The notes under the pieces were generated by a model. It was not told the DNA's origin, searched no databases, and saw only the letters and a list, made by a program, of their open reading frames with translations. This document shows positions 15,102 to 24,500 of a stretch of 29,247 bases of DNA, one piece after another. How positions within the stretch are numbered: position 1 is the first letter of the stretch; each line of letters opens with the position of its first letter. Made by a program: the position numbers and the translations under genes. Source of the DNA: an uncultured bacterium (GTDB lineage: Bacteria; Actinomycetota; Coriobacteriia; Coriobacteriales; Eggerthellaceae); NCBI GenBank assembly GCA_905215035.1, contig CAJMOJ010000019.1, forward strand, positions 1 through 29,247. The letters are read 5' to 3'.

Positions 15102-15845
15102 GTGGCTCCAACATATAGACAATCACTAAAAACAACGCAGCGCGGCGCCCGGAAGGGTGGCTGCGCTCGTGTTTTTAAGGCTTTTCTCGCGCTCTTTTTG
15201 ATTGCGGGACTTTTGGTCCTCTTGGGTACGTATGGAGCTGAAATGTGGGTGCGCTATAGTACGCAAGCCGATATTGAAACAGTTGATGAGGCGATTCAGA
15301 CCAAAGATGAGTTCGGTGCACAATGTATTGTGGTATTGGGTGCAGGAATTAATTTTAATGGAACCCCATCGACCATATTAAAAGACCGCCTTGATACCGC
15401 TATCGCTCTCTACAAGGGCGGTGTTGCTCCCAAGATCATTATGAGCGGAGACAATACGCAATCAAGCTATAACGAGGTTATGGCGATGGCTAATTACGCT
15501 AAGAGCCAAGGAGTCCCTGCGGTAGATATTTTCTGCGATCACGCAGGGGTTAACACCTATGATTCAATGCATCGTTTAAAGACAGTGTTTTCAGTTAAGC
15601 GTTGTGTAGTGGTAACGCAGCAATATCACTTGTATCGCGCGCTTTATAATGCAAAAGGCTTAGGTATTGATGCTCGTGGTGTTGCGGCTGACGCTCATGA
15701 GTATGCCAATATGGATGAATATGAGGCGCGAGAGTTTTTAGCGCGCATTAAAGATTTCTATCAGGTGATCACAAAGCCTAATCCTGAGAAGCTCTCAGAA
15801 CCGGTGTCTCTCGATCAATCGGGAGAAGTAACGCAGTGGTGGTAA
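15102..15845 (+). CDS. DUF218 (SanA/YdcF-like) membrane protein
   Basis: A 247-aa protein with a basic N-terminus (residues 1-23), one transmembrane helix (about 24-46) and an extracellular DUF218 domain. Family marks are CIVVLGAGINFNGTPS (75-90), KDRLDTAIALYKGGVAPKIIMSG, ESP-like SSYNEVMAMANYA, AGVNTYDS and TQQYHLYRAL. SanA and ElyC relatives affect envelope integrity and lipid-carrier metabolism; the biochemical role is unsettled. The start is GTG 15102, because an in-frame TGA lies directly upstream (15099-15101). No strong ribosome binding site precedes it. It may be co-transcribed with leuS. Confidence 0.82.
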   Translation: MAPTYRQSLKTTQRGARKGGCARVFKAFLALFLIAGLLVLLGTYGAEMWVRYSTQADIETVDEAIQTKDEFGAQCIVVLGAGINFNGTPSTILKDRLDTAIALYKGGVAPKIIMSGDNTQSSYNEVMAMANYAKSQGVPAVDIFCDHAGVNTYDSMHRLKTVFSVKRCVVVTQQYHLYRALYNAKGLGIDARGVAADAHEYANMDEYEAREFLARIKDFYQVITKPNPEKLSEPVSLDQSGEVTQWW

Positions 15846-15879
15846 ACAAGTCTTCCTACGCTAACTATCCCCAGCCATT

Positions 15880-16338
15880 CTAGTTAGGTAAGTCGACACG
15901 TTCGTAGGATATAACAGCGCCTTTATCGACTACCATAATGCCAAGACCTGGACAAGAGCCGCCGCGCGGACGAGTGGGAGAGCCAGGATTAATATAAATC
16001 ACACCGTTTGCTTCCAGATATTTGGGTACATGGGTGTGCCCGATAATTACTACATCAACATCTTCGGGAATCGATCCCACATCTTCGGGTCGATGTACCA
16101 TCTTAAAACGAACCCCGTCGATCTTGGGTCCTGCAACTGCATCAATGCCAGGACCTAAATCATAGCGATCGCAATTGCCCCGTACAGAGATAGTAGGCGC
16201 AATCGAATCAAGCTCCATGATGACCTGCTGAGTTTCACTGTCTCCCGCACAAAGAATATAGTCGCATCCTCGCAAGGTATCGTGCGCTTCATCTGAGAGG
16301 TAGCGATGAATATCAGAAATAATGCCGATGCGTTTCAT
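15880..16338 (-). CDS. YfcE/MJ0936-like metallophosphoesterase
   Basis: A 152-aa calcineurin-like phosphoesterase expected to bind two metal ions in the cytoplasm. Metal-ligand motifs occur in order: SDIH (D9, H11), AGDSE, GNCD, and GHTH. GNCD in place of GNHD is usual in YfcE/MJ0936-type enzymes. Relatives hydrolyse phosphodiesters such as bis-p-nitrophenyl phosphate in vitro; the physiological substrate is unknown. ATG 16338 is chosen because TGAGGAG lies 10 nt upstream on the minus strand. A longer frame to 16413 adds 25 unrelated residues and approaches the tRNA terminator. Confidence 0.88.
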   Translation of the reverse strand: MKRIGIISDIHRYLSDEAHDTLRGCDYILCAGDSETQQVIMELDSIAPTISVRGNCDRYDLGPGIDAVAGPKIDGVRFKMVHRPEDVGSIPEDVDVVIIGHTHVPKYLEANGVIYINPGSPTRPRGGSCPGLGIMVVDKGAVISYERVDLPN

Positions 16339-16432
16339 GGATTTGCAACTCCTCATATAGTCATAGAGAGCGTATATAAACCGACGAGATAGACCTATTC
16401 CGCATATCTCCACCGCGTCTGCTTATCAAACA

Positions 16433-16462
16433 AGAAACGCCCAGCAGATGCTAGGCGTTTCT
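16433..16462 (-). terminator. Terminator of tRNA-Lys
   Basis: AGAAACGCC (16433-16441) pairs with GGCGTTTCT (16454-16462). Inner pairs (AGC 16443-16445 with GCT 16450-16452) lie round a 4-nt loop. On the minus strand it is followed by TGTTTGAT. It lies 13 nt beyond the tRNA CCA end. Confidence 0.8.
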
Positions 16463-16474
16463 GGAATAGTAAAG

Positions 16475-16550
16475 TGGTGCGCCGTGAGGGAATCGAACCC
16501 GCGACCTTGGGATTAAAAGTCCCCTGCTCTACCAACTGAGCTAACGGCGC
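16475..16550 (-). tRNA. tRNA-Lys (anticodon UUU)
   Basis: The minus strand folds as a complete cloverleaf of 76 nt. The acceptor stem is GCGCCGT/ACGGCGC, the D arm GCTC/GAGC, the anticodon loop CTTTTAA with anticodon TTT (plus-strand 16515-16517), and the T loop GTTCGATTC. The CCA end is encoded (16475-16477). The first anticodon-stem pair (27-43) is G-A by my count; the other pairs fit. Confidence 0.97.
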
Positions 16551-16563
16551 ATAGCGTCTATCA

Positions 16564-16592
16564 ATATTAGTCATCTTGGGGCGTTCGGTCAA
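16564..16592 (-). promoter_or_regulatory. Promoter of tRNA-Lys
   Basis: On the minus strand TTGACC (16592-16587) is separated by exactly 17 nt from TAATAT (16569-16564). The implied start is near 16557, a few bases before the mature tRNA 5' end at 16550. Confidence 0.75.
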
Positions 16593-16838
16593 GAACTTAG
16601 ACGCCAAAAATCTGACTATTTTTAGCTAATTTCTTGCAATTACGCGCAATGCATGGAATAGCGAATGTGATCGAGCGCGTTACATCTTGTATGCCAAGCG
16701 ACCAACGACAGCGACTCTTCCACCAAAAGATAACGAATTTATTACAAAAAACTTGCCGTTTATAACCAAAACAGAGTATCTTTATTACAAACTCATCTTG
16801 AGTAATGATCGGGCGATTACAAGAGGGATGTGTCAAAA

Positions 16839-19800
16839 ATGAACACACTAGTAAAACGAACTACGCTATTTGCCATGATCGCATTACTTCTGGTTTCGGT
16901 ATTTGCCTTAACAATGCCACAACGAGAAGCATATGCGTCACAGCCAGGCCAGCCGGCCTATTATGCTGAGCGTTGGCAAGAATGTGTTGCAAAAGTAAGT
17001 CCAACACAAACAACATTGCCTGTTTGGAATGGAGCAGATGCGGGAATTGCTCCTAATGGTGCAGGTGATGGAAGTCGAGAAAATCCTTATATTGTTGATA
17101 CACCAGAGGAATTTCGTTACTGCTTAAAGCAAAATCTTTCTTGTAAATTGGACGCTGATTTAGATTTAGGTTGGACGAGAAACGCAGACGGAACCGATGC
17201 TGGTCCCAATTGGTGTGTTGGCGCTATTGCTATTACAAAAGGGATTGTTATAGATGGCAATGGACATACAATCTATAACCTCCGTGCTACAGGTAGTTCA
17301 AACGTCGGTTTAATTGGTAGTGTTGCGGGGGGTTTGCAAGATCCTGACACTGGCTTTGTTATTAAAAACTTAAATCTTAAAAGTGCCACTGTATATACTT
17401 CAGCAGGTAACCAATGCGCTGCAACTCTTGTTGCACAATTTCTTTCAGGAACAGCGGATAATTGTCATGTTACTGATGCTTTAGTCAATACTCTTAACGG
17501 CGGCGGAAATGGTACGGGTGGATTATTTGCACCAGAATGCAAAGGTGGTACTGGTCTAACAATCAAAAACACTGTTGCCAAAAACGTTAATGTATACGGA
17601 AAGGGATGCGTTTCTGGCTTTATTGAAGGACCTTGGAACTATGCTGCATCTTTGACAATTGAGAATTGTGCGGCAGTAGATGGCACTGTTATATCTACCG
17701 GAGGCCATTCAGGTGGTTTTACATCATGTGTGCAAGTGTCGGGAAAAGCTGTATATAAGAATTGCTATACCAATCTTGATGTTTATGGCAATACAGAGAC
17801 GGGTGTATTTGTTGGTGTAACGCATGCTGGAACACATGAATTTGAAAACTGCTATGCAGCAGGCAAAATTGAAGGTACTACAAAAATTGGTGGTTTCTTT
17901 GGCTGCCCTTCGTCTTCAACTCGTGAAACCTTTACCAATTGCTATTCCACATCAATGGTAGGTATGTCAGATGGTGGCAATTATATGGGCGGTTTCGCTG
18001 GTGAAGGAGGCGCAACGTCAAATTTTGTTAACTGCTATGCAGCTGGTGAAGTAGGCTCTTTGAAGTCAAAGCCTGATGGTACTCCTATCGGTACCAGTAA
18101 TGTAACAGGATTTAGCGGAAACAATGCAGGCAACTTTACTAACTGCTACTACGATAAGCAGACAACAGGCATGTGTAATCATGGCGAAGAACCCACCAAT
18201 GTTACTGGTTTGCTAACAAAGCAACTATTTGCTAAAGACCTTGGTGATGCTTGGCAAGTGTCTGAGGGTAGCTATCCAGAGTTGAAGGTTTTTGCTGCAG
18301 GTAATTCTGTCGCAAAGGCATATTCGAGCGCATCGGTAGCTACCGTACAGCTATGGTCCAACCTTGACGCTTATTTAGAGGATCCTTCCGATATTGCAAA
18401 TTATGATACGGTTCGTAAAATTCGTTACGTATTCCCACTAACCAATAATGAAAATAGTGGCAAGTCGTCATTTGATATTAGATGGAATAACTATGTGGGA
18501 GAAGATCCCGCTCATCCGCTTTATCCCAACAAGAGCCCTCTTATGGAAGACGATGTCCCTATCATTACTCTTTCTGGCATTGGAACAAATGATAACGTCT
18601 CAAGTGTTGCTCCTGGTATTGGTTGGTTGCAGGTTAATGCAACTGATAAAGAAACGGGAGATATTGGTATGAGGCGTTTACGTCTTGTTCCAACTACAGC
18701 AATTGCAACGGCTGCGTTTGGCGACGTTGAATTAGGACTACAAGATACTGTTTGTTCCGCGCCCGATCCTGGTATCGATCAACTTGATGGATACGTAAGT
18801 CTTGCTGTTAACGATCACTTTGATCATAGAGATACTATTAGTTTTGTAACCGCAACCGCAGATACGATTAATAGCTTCATTTTGGATGAAAGCAACATTT
18901 CGTTAGAAGACAAGTTGCTGAAATACGACATTAAAACAGTCTCTTTCCCCAAAGATGATGCGACAAAAGAAATTATAGATACTCCTGAAAAAGAGGGTGT
19001 ATTAAGGTATTCTTTAGGCTCGGCGGTTGATGATGGTTTCCTTGAGGTTGTCCTTTATCGTCAATCTCCCGATGGAACATTTGAGAAAATTCCTTGGGAT
19101 GACTACTATATTGCACTTTTTGAGGGCGGCGAAGTAAAACCCGAAGATCGTGGTGTCTACCAATTTGATTATGAGTGGACAAATGCGACCGGTATCCTTC
19201 AGGCACAAGGTACTAAATATATTACTCTTGCAGCACCAGCACATCTTGTTTATCACGTTATGAAGGACGAGACGATTACCAATACAGATGATTCGTATGA
19301 GGTTCCTGCTGGAATCAAGCCAGCCGATGATCGCTATGAGGTAGTGTTTGTCGATCCGGGCAGCTATCCAGTTGGTGGCAAAGTAAAAGACAAGCTTTAT
19401 CTATTAGATAGTTATGAAAAAGAGGGTCACGGGAAGTATTACTGGTCTGTTTCACCAGAATCAAATGAGGGCGAGATTCAGGCTATGGCTGAATTTGCTC
19501 CTGACGAGTTTACCGGAGAGAGTGCTCTTAAATCTGGCAGAAACGATGTATACGCCAAATGGTATCCTAACCCCCATGATGTAACAATCCAAAAGAGCAC
19601 TGATCCTAGCGCAGGAGAGATTCCTGATGTTCCTCAATTCAATTATGGGGATAAGATTTTAGATAAGCTTGATGAGATTGATGCTGATACTAAAGTTGAT
19701 AACCCTGCAGGAGATCCTCCTATTGGTTGGCAAATTTCTTACGAAGTACCAGATCCCGACAATCCTGATGAAACAAAGACAATCACTGAGGTAGTAACCC

Positions 19801-21512
19801 CAGAAGCCACCATGCCTGATGCTGATGTTACAATCATGCCACTTTGGGGAATCTCACCTTCCTTGACTAAGAGTGTTGAAAACAATACGCATCCTGGTCA
19901 AGAAAACAATGTTGGCGATGAGCTAACCTACACCATAACGGCAACTAATAATGGTCCTCAATCAACCTGGAAAGATGTCACAATCACTGATGTGTTGCCA
20001 GTAGGTGTTAGCTTTGTTCCGGACAGTATTAAGCTTTACAAAAACTCTGCTGATGCTGAAGATGGTTCAAATGAGTTGTATACCAATGACAATCACACGC
20101 TTGCTTGGAATATAGGCAATATTGGATATCAAGAAACCTACACCATTACCTTTAAGGTAAAGATCAACTCAGAGTCTATTGCGGTAGGTAATGATGATGC
20201 AGCTAAAGCAAAGCGTGATATTGCTAACACTGCTCAAGTAACTGATTCTAAGAACTCAAATGATGAGCCAGCAGATAAGGATAAGCCAATTGCGTCTGAT
20301 CCTGTTACCCCAAATCCTGATAAGGTGGCAGATCCTAAGGATCCATGGCCAGTAACTCCTTTTGATCCTGAGCCTTCAATTGAAAAGACAGTAACTAACG
20401 ACACTGATCCTGAAGGATACTTACAAGTTGGAGATCGTCTCACCTATGACATTGAAGTAGAGAACAAAAAGCCTGACTCAGTTTGGAAAGATGTTGTTGT
20501 AAAAGATACTCTTCCTGAAGGAGTAGATATTGTCCCAGGAACTATTGAGCTAGTAAAACCTGATGGCACTACTGTTCCTCTTCCTGATACGGCTTATGAT
20601 CCAGAGACTCGTACGATAACAGTTGAAGTTGGTTCAATCAGTGGTAATGATGAAGAGCCTTACCACATTACCTTTAAGGTTGACATCAACGAAAAGCCAG
20701 TAACAGGAGATTCAAAAGATAAACCTATTGGATCTGCTCCTAGTGCAGAGGGCACTATGCCTCATGGAGAAGAGGCTGATGTAGCAGTTCCAGATCCGGT
20801 GTATCCAGAATACTTAGATGACACCAACGTCTACTGGGCAGATCCTTATAGTGTTGTTACTAAGACTGCTCAAAACATGAGTAGAGAAACTGGTCCTACT
20901 CATGTTGGAGATACCGTACGTTATGTACTTACCGCTGAAAACACCAAAGCATCTTCTCTTTGGAAAGATGTAGTGTTCTTTGACAAGCTTCCACAAGGTA
21001 TGGAAATTGACACCAACTCAATCGCGTTAGTTGATCCGCAAGGAAATACTCATAGCGTTGGTGCCCAAGCGTATGATGCCAAAACAAGAATCTTGGCAGT
21101 ATATGCAGGAGATCTCTTAGCTAACCAAAAAGCAACCCTGAGTTTTGAAGTTAAAGCAACCGATGCTGCTTTAAACAAAGACATTGGAAATGTAGGTATG
21201 GCTAAAGGTGGCACCGCTGTTCCTAATGGTGGTTGGGTAGAAGCTGGTCCTTATTCAGTGGGAGATGGATATCACCCACGGGGTGGAGGAGAGCAAATCC
21301 CTGAAGGAGTAATCGCAACTGGTGCAGTTTATCCATTCCCAGAAGACAACATTAACGAGTTTTTTGACGGACAACGTGGTGGCGTAGTTAATGCAGACGG
21401 CTCTCCTGCAACTTCAGACTTTACCTTTGCTCTTGCAGGTGGTGTAGGTGTAATCGCTCTTGCCGCACTAGCGACGGTAGTGTATACCCGCAGGAAGATA
21501 AAGGCTCTCTAA
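16839..21512 (+). CDS. Giant GLUG/DUF11 surface adhesin-like protein A
   Basis: A 1557-aa cell-surface protein. A signal peptide ends at AYA-SQPG. A GLUG-motif region (about 150-490) has repeated NCY...GGF units typical of secreted beta-helix proteins. A middle part shared with the next gene contains SVAPGIGWLQVNAT. Three DUF11-like repeats begin at about 1008, 1180 and 1337, each with the pattern VGD-TY-I-A-N...WKDV...D-LP-G. The C-terminus has SPATSD (1522-1527), a hydrophobic helix and RRKIKAL, a sorting-signal layout with an atypical motif. A role in adhesion is inferred. ATG 16839 has GAGGG 11 nt upstream; an in-frame GTG at 16830 is too close to it. The last 689 bp are repeated in the next gene. 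TTTATTACAAA occurs twice upstream (16738-16748, 16781-16791). Confidence 0.88.
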   Translation: MNTLVKRTTLFAMIALLLVSVFALTMPQREAYASQPGQPAYYAERWQECVAKVSPTQTTLPVWNGADAGIAPNGAGDGSRENPYIVDTPEEFRYCLKQNLSCKLDADLDLGWTRNADGTDAGPNWCVGAIAITKGIVIDGNGHTIYNLRATGSSNVGLIGSVAGGLQDPDTGFVIKNLNLKSATVYTSAGNQCAATLVAQFLSGTADNCHVTDALVNTLNGGGNGTGGLFAPECKGGTGLTIKNTVAKNVNVYGKGCVSGFIEGPWNYAASLTIENCAAVDGTVISTGGHSGGFTSCVQVSGKAVYKNCYTNLDVYGNTETGVFVGVTHAGTHEFENCYAAGKIEGTTKIGGFFGCPSSSTRETFTNCYSTSMVGMSDGGNYMGGFAGEGGATSNFVNCYAAGEVGSLKSKPDGTPIGTSNVTGFSGNNAGNFTNCYYDKQTTGMCNHGEEPTNVTGLLTKQLFAKDLGDAWQVSEGSYPELKVFAAGNSVAKAYSSASVATVQLWSNLDAYLEDPSDIANYDTVRKIRYVFPLTNNENSGKSSFDIRWNNYVGEDPAHPLYPNKSPLMEDDVPIITLSGIGTNDNVSSVAPGIGWLQVNATDKETGDIGMRRLRLVPTTAIATAAFGDVELGLQDTVCSAPDPGIDQLDGYVSLAVNDHFDHRDTISFVTATADTINSFILDESNISLEDKLLKYDIKTVSFPKDDATKEIIDTPEKEGVLRYSLGSAVDDGFLEVVLYRQSPDGTFEKIPWDDYYIALFEGGEVKPEDRGVYQFDYEWTNATGILQAQGTKYITLAAPAHLVYHVMKDETITNTDDSYEVPAGIKPADDRYEVVFVDPGSYPVGGKVKDKLYLLDSYEKEGHGKYYWSVSPESNEGEIQAMAEFAPDEFTGESALKSGRNDVYAKWYPNPHDVTIQKSTDPSAGEIPDVPQFNYGDKILDKLDEIDADTKVDNPAGDPPIGWQISYEVPDPDNPDETKTITEVVTPEATMPDADVTIMPLWGISPSLTKSVENNTHPGQENNVGDELTYTITATNNGPQSTWKDVTITDVLPVGVSFVPDSIKLYKNSADAEDGSNELYTNDNHTLAWNIGNIGYQETYTITFKVKINSESIAVGNDDAAKAKRDIANTAQVTDSKNSNDEPADKDKPIASDPVTPNPDKVADPKDPWPVTPFDPEPSIEKTVTNDTDPEGYLQVGDRLTYDIEVENKKPDSVWKDVVVKDTLPEGVDIVPGTIELVKPDGTTVPLPDTAYDPETRTITVEVGSISGNDEEPYHITFKVDINEKPVTGDSKDKPIGSAPSAEGTMPHGEEADVAVPDPVYPEYLDDTNVYWADPYSVVTKTAQNMSRETGPTHVGDTVRYVLTAENTKASSLWKDVVFFDKLPQGMEIDTNSIALVDPQGNTHSVGAQAYDAKTRILAVYAGDLLANQKATLSFEVKATDAALNKDIGNVGMAKGGTAVPNGGWVEAGPYSVGDGYHPRGGGEQIPEGVIATGAVYPFPEDNINEFFDGQRGGVVNADGSPATSDFTFALAGGVGVIALAALATVVYTRRKIKAL
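20817..21505 (+). repeat. 689-bp direct repeat, copy 1 (C-terminal module of protein A)
   Basis: By eye this is base-for-base identical to 25662-26350. It starts at GATGACACC and ends at AAAGGC, three bases into the codons before the stop. It encodes the third DUF11-like repeat, a Gly/Pro-rich stalk and the anchor. The flanking bases differ at once on both sides. Confidence 0.93.
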
Positions 21513-21524
21513 ATTGTTCTAGCA

Positions 21525-21567
21525 AGGTGCTGGTCTTGTAATACACAAGGTCAGCACCTATCTTTTA
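21525..21567 (+). terminator. Hairpin between the two surface protein genes (terminator or attenuator)
   Basis: AGGTGCTG (21525-21532) pairs with CAGCACCT (21552-21559). An inner CTTGT/ACAAG stem pairs across a loop of about 5 nt. ATCTTTTA follows. It ends only about 24 nt before ATG 21591, leaving no room for a full promoter between the hairpin and the second gene. Confidence 0.8.
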
Positions 21568-21590
21568 TTCTTCTATCTCAAGGATTTATC

Positions 21591-24500
21591 ATGAATAGTT
21601 CCTGTATAAAGAGTTCCTGTATAAAGAAAGCAAGCGGCGTTGCTTTTTTGGGCTTGTTGATTACAGCTCTGTTTTGCTTATTGTTGCCTCAACTAGCGTA
21701 TGCAGCTAATCCAGGAGACGCGCAATACTATACGGATCGCTGGAATGAGGTAACCGCAAAAGTTTCTTGGAAAGATACTGGTTTACCAGAGTGGACTGGT
21801 GGCGCAACGCAGCCTATCGTAGGATCAGGAACTACTGCTGATCCTTATAAAGTTACTACAGCAGAAGAGTTTCGCTGGTGCTTGGCTAATCAAAAGAGTT
21901 GCCAGTTGCAAAACGATCTTGATCTTGGTGGTCGAAGCGGCAAGAATTGGACAGACATAAATGCTTCAACTGTGTTTACGGTAGATGGTAATGGTCACAC
22001 CGTTTATAACCTATTCTCGCAAGCTGTTCATCATACTGGTCTTATAGCGTTCTCAAATAATGTTGATTTTGTTTTGAAAAATCTAACCATTTCAAGCGCA
22101 AAGATTAATTGTACTAATACGGGAACGTACGGGGCTCCGCTCATCGCTCAATTTGCTTGCGGACAGGTATTAAACTGCGGTGTTGAAGATGCGTTGGTGT
22201 GGCAAGACAATGCAACATCTAAAACGTGGGCAGTCATGGCGGGTGCAATTTCTTTTGGCGGTCCTGGTACAAATGGCTACACCGGAACGTATTCTACTAA
22301 AGTGGTAAAAGATACCTACACGGACAACGTTCATGTGTATGGTGGTGCCTGTAGCTCAGGCTTTATTGAGGCACCTTATATGAATGCTACCATCGAAAAC
22401 TGCTATGCAATCAACGGAACACTGATTGTTCCTGGAGGACATTCGGGTGGTTTTGCCTCGTGTGATACGGGTCCCAATGTATATCGCAATTGTTTTACTA
22501 ATGTTGATGTGTATGGCAACAATGAGACTGGTGTGTTCCAAGGTGTAGTCCATGGCGGTACGCATACTTTTGAAAATTGCTATACATCAGGAAAAATTGA
22601 AGGAACCACTTCTATTGGCGGATTTATTGGCAATCCCTCAAATGCAGGCGCGACAAGTTTCACTAATTGCTACTCAACATCCATGGTAGGCATGTCCAAT
22701 GGTGGTAGCAATATGGGCGGATTTGCCGGCCAAGGTAACGGTATGACGTTTGTTAACTGCTATGCTGCAGGAGAAGTAGGAACGCTTCGGTCTGCTGCCG
22801 ATGGTACACCGCTTGATGAGAATGGTGTTGCATTAACAACAGGACAAAACGTAACGGGTTTCTCTGGCAATAATTCAGGCAATTTTACAAATTGTTTTTA
22901 CGATAAACAAACTACGGGAATGTGTAATTATGGAGAGGCTCCGGCTAATGTTACCGGTCTTCTAACCAAGCAACTTTTTGCTCAAAACATGGGTGAGGCG
23001 TGGACACTCTCTGCAGGCGGGTATCCAGAGTTAAAAGTTTTTTCTCAGTCTGATAATGGCACGGTTCGTGCTTGTTCAACTGCTTCTGCAAGCACGGTAT
23101 TACTTTGGGCCGATGAGGACTCCTACAATGCAACAAAGAGTCTTGATTCTTATGATACCGTGCGCAAAATTCGCTATGTATTCCCGCTCACCAATAACGA
23201 AAATAGCGGTAAGTCTGGATTCGCAATTAAGTGGGCAAACTATCTCGGCGAAGATCCAGAGCATCCGCTCTACCCTAATATAAGTCCTTTAGTTGATGGT
23301 GACGTTCCTATTATTACGCTTTCTGATGTTGGCTCAAAAGATAACGTTTCGAGTGTTGCTCCTGGTATTGGTTGGTTGCAGGTAAATGCAACCGATGCTG
23401 CAACGGGAGATACGGGTATGCGTCGTTTGCGTCTTGTTCCTACAACGGCAATTGCGCTGGCATCCTTTGGTAACCTCTCTCTTGGTGAACTTGATACGGT
23501 ATGTTCTAACATCGATGCCGATTTGTCTTCCAAATGGGAAGGTATGGATGAGAACCTCTTTACCCAAGGCCATAAGCCAATTGGCGAGTTTCAAGATTAT
23601 GACCACAGAAGCAATATCAGTTTTGTAACCACATCAGCAACAGCGATTAATAGTTTCATTTTGAGTGGGTATACTGGTTCGGCTTCAGAAAACGTTGATA
23701 AATTCAATCAAACCCAAACTACTGCTGACAAGAAAATTATTGTTGAAGGCTTCCCCAAAAATGATGATGGTACTTTCAAGGACGGTATTCCCGTAGAGGG
23801 TGATGACACAATACTTCGTTACTACAAAGGAGCGGGTGAGACAGGAGATATCCTTGATGTAAAGCTCTATAAGCAAGTAGGTGGTACTGCAGAAAATCCT
23901 GTTTGGGAAGAAACACCTTGGACGGAAGATGCAATTGCGGCGTTCCATGGTGGAACGGTTGTTCCAGAAATGCGCGGCACCTACAAACTTGAGTATGAAT
24001 GGAAAGATCCAACGGGAGCTATTGTTCAAGCTCAAGGACAGAAGAAGATTACTATTTCAGCGCCTGCTTATATTGTTTATCACTTAAATGATGGAACAAC
24101 GCTTGATGAGAGTGCAGCAGGAACTGATGACTATGATGTTTGTGCAATTGACCCGGGAGACTATCGTGTAGGAGAAACCATTAATAGTGATCCTGATGCA
24201 AGACATGTACTCCACAAGCTTGATCCTAACTACACTATTCCTGGTCATAACGAATACTATTGGTCAACAACCCGCCAGGCACAGCCGGTAGTGGCTCAAT
24301 CCGATAGTGAAATAACTGCACAAGCAGATTATGTTGCAAAAGAGTTTACGGAAGACTCTGCGCTTCATGCTGGTCGTAATGATGTTTATGCGGCATGGAT
24401 TCCTAATCCGCACAACCTTGTAATCACTAAAGCAGATGACGATAGTCTCGACCCGACTGATCCTGATAATCAGGCAGCTGCTACTGATAAGGCTACCTAT

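Noticed and set aside
16395..16607. Minus-strand frame of 70 codons
   Set aside because: It lies over the tRNA-Lys gene and its terminator.
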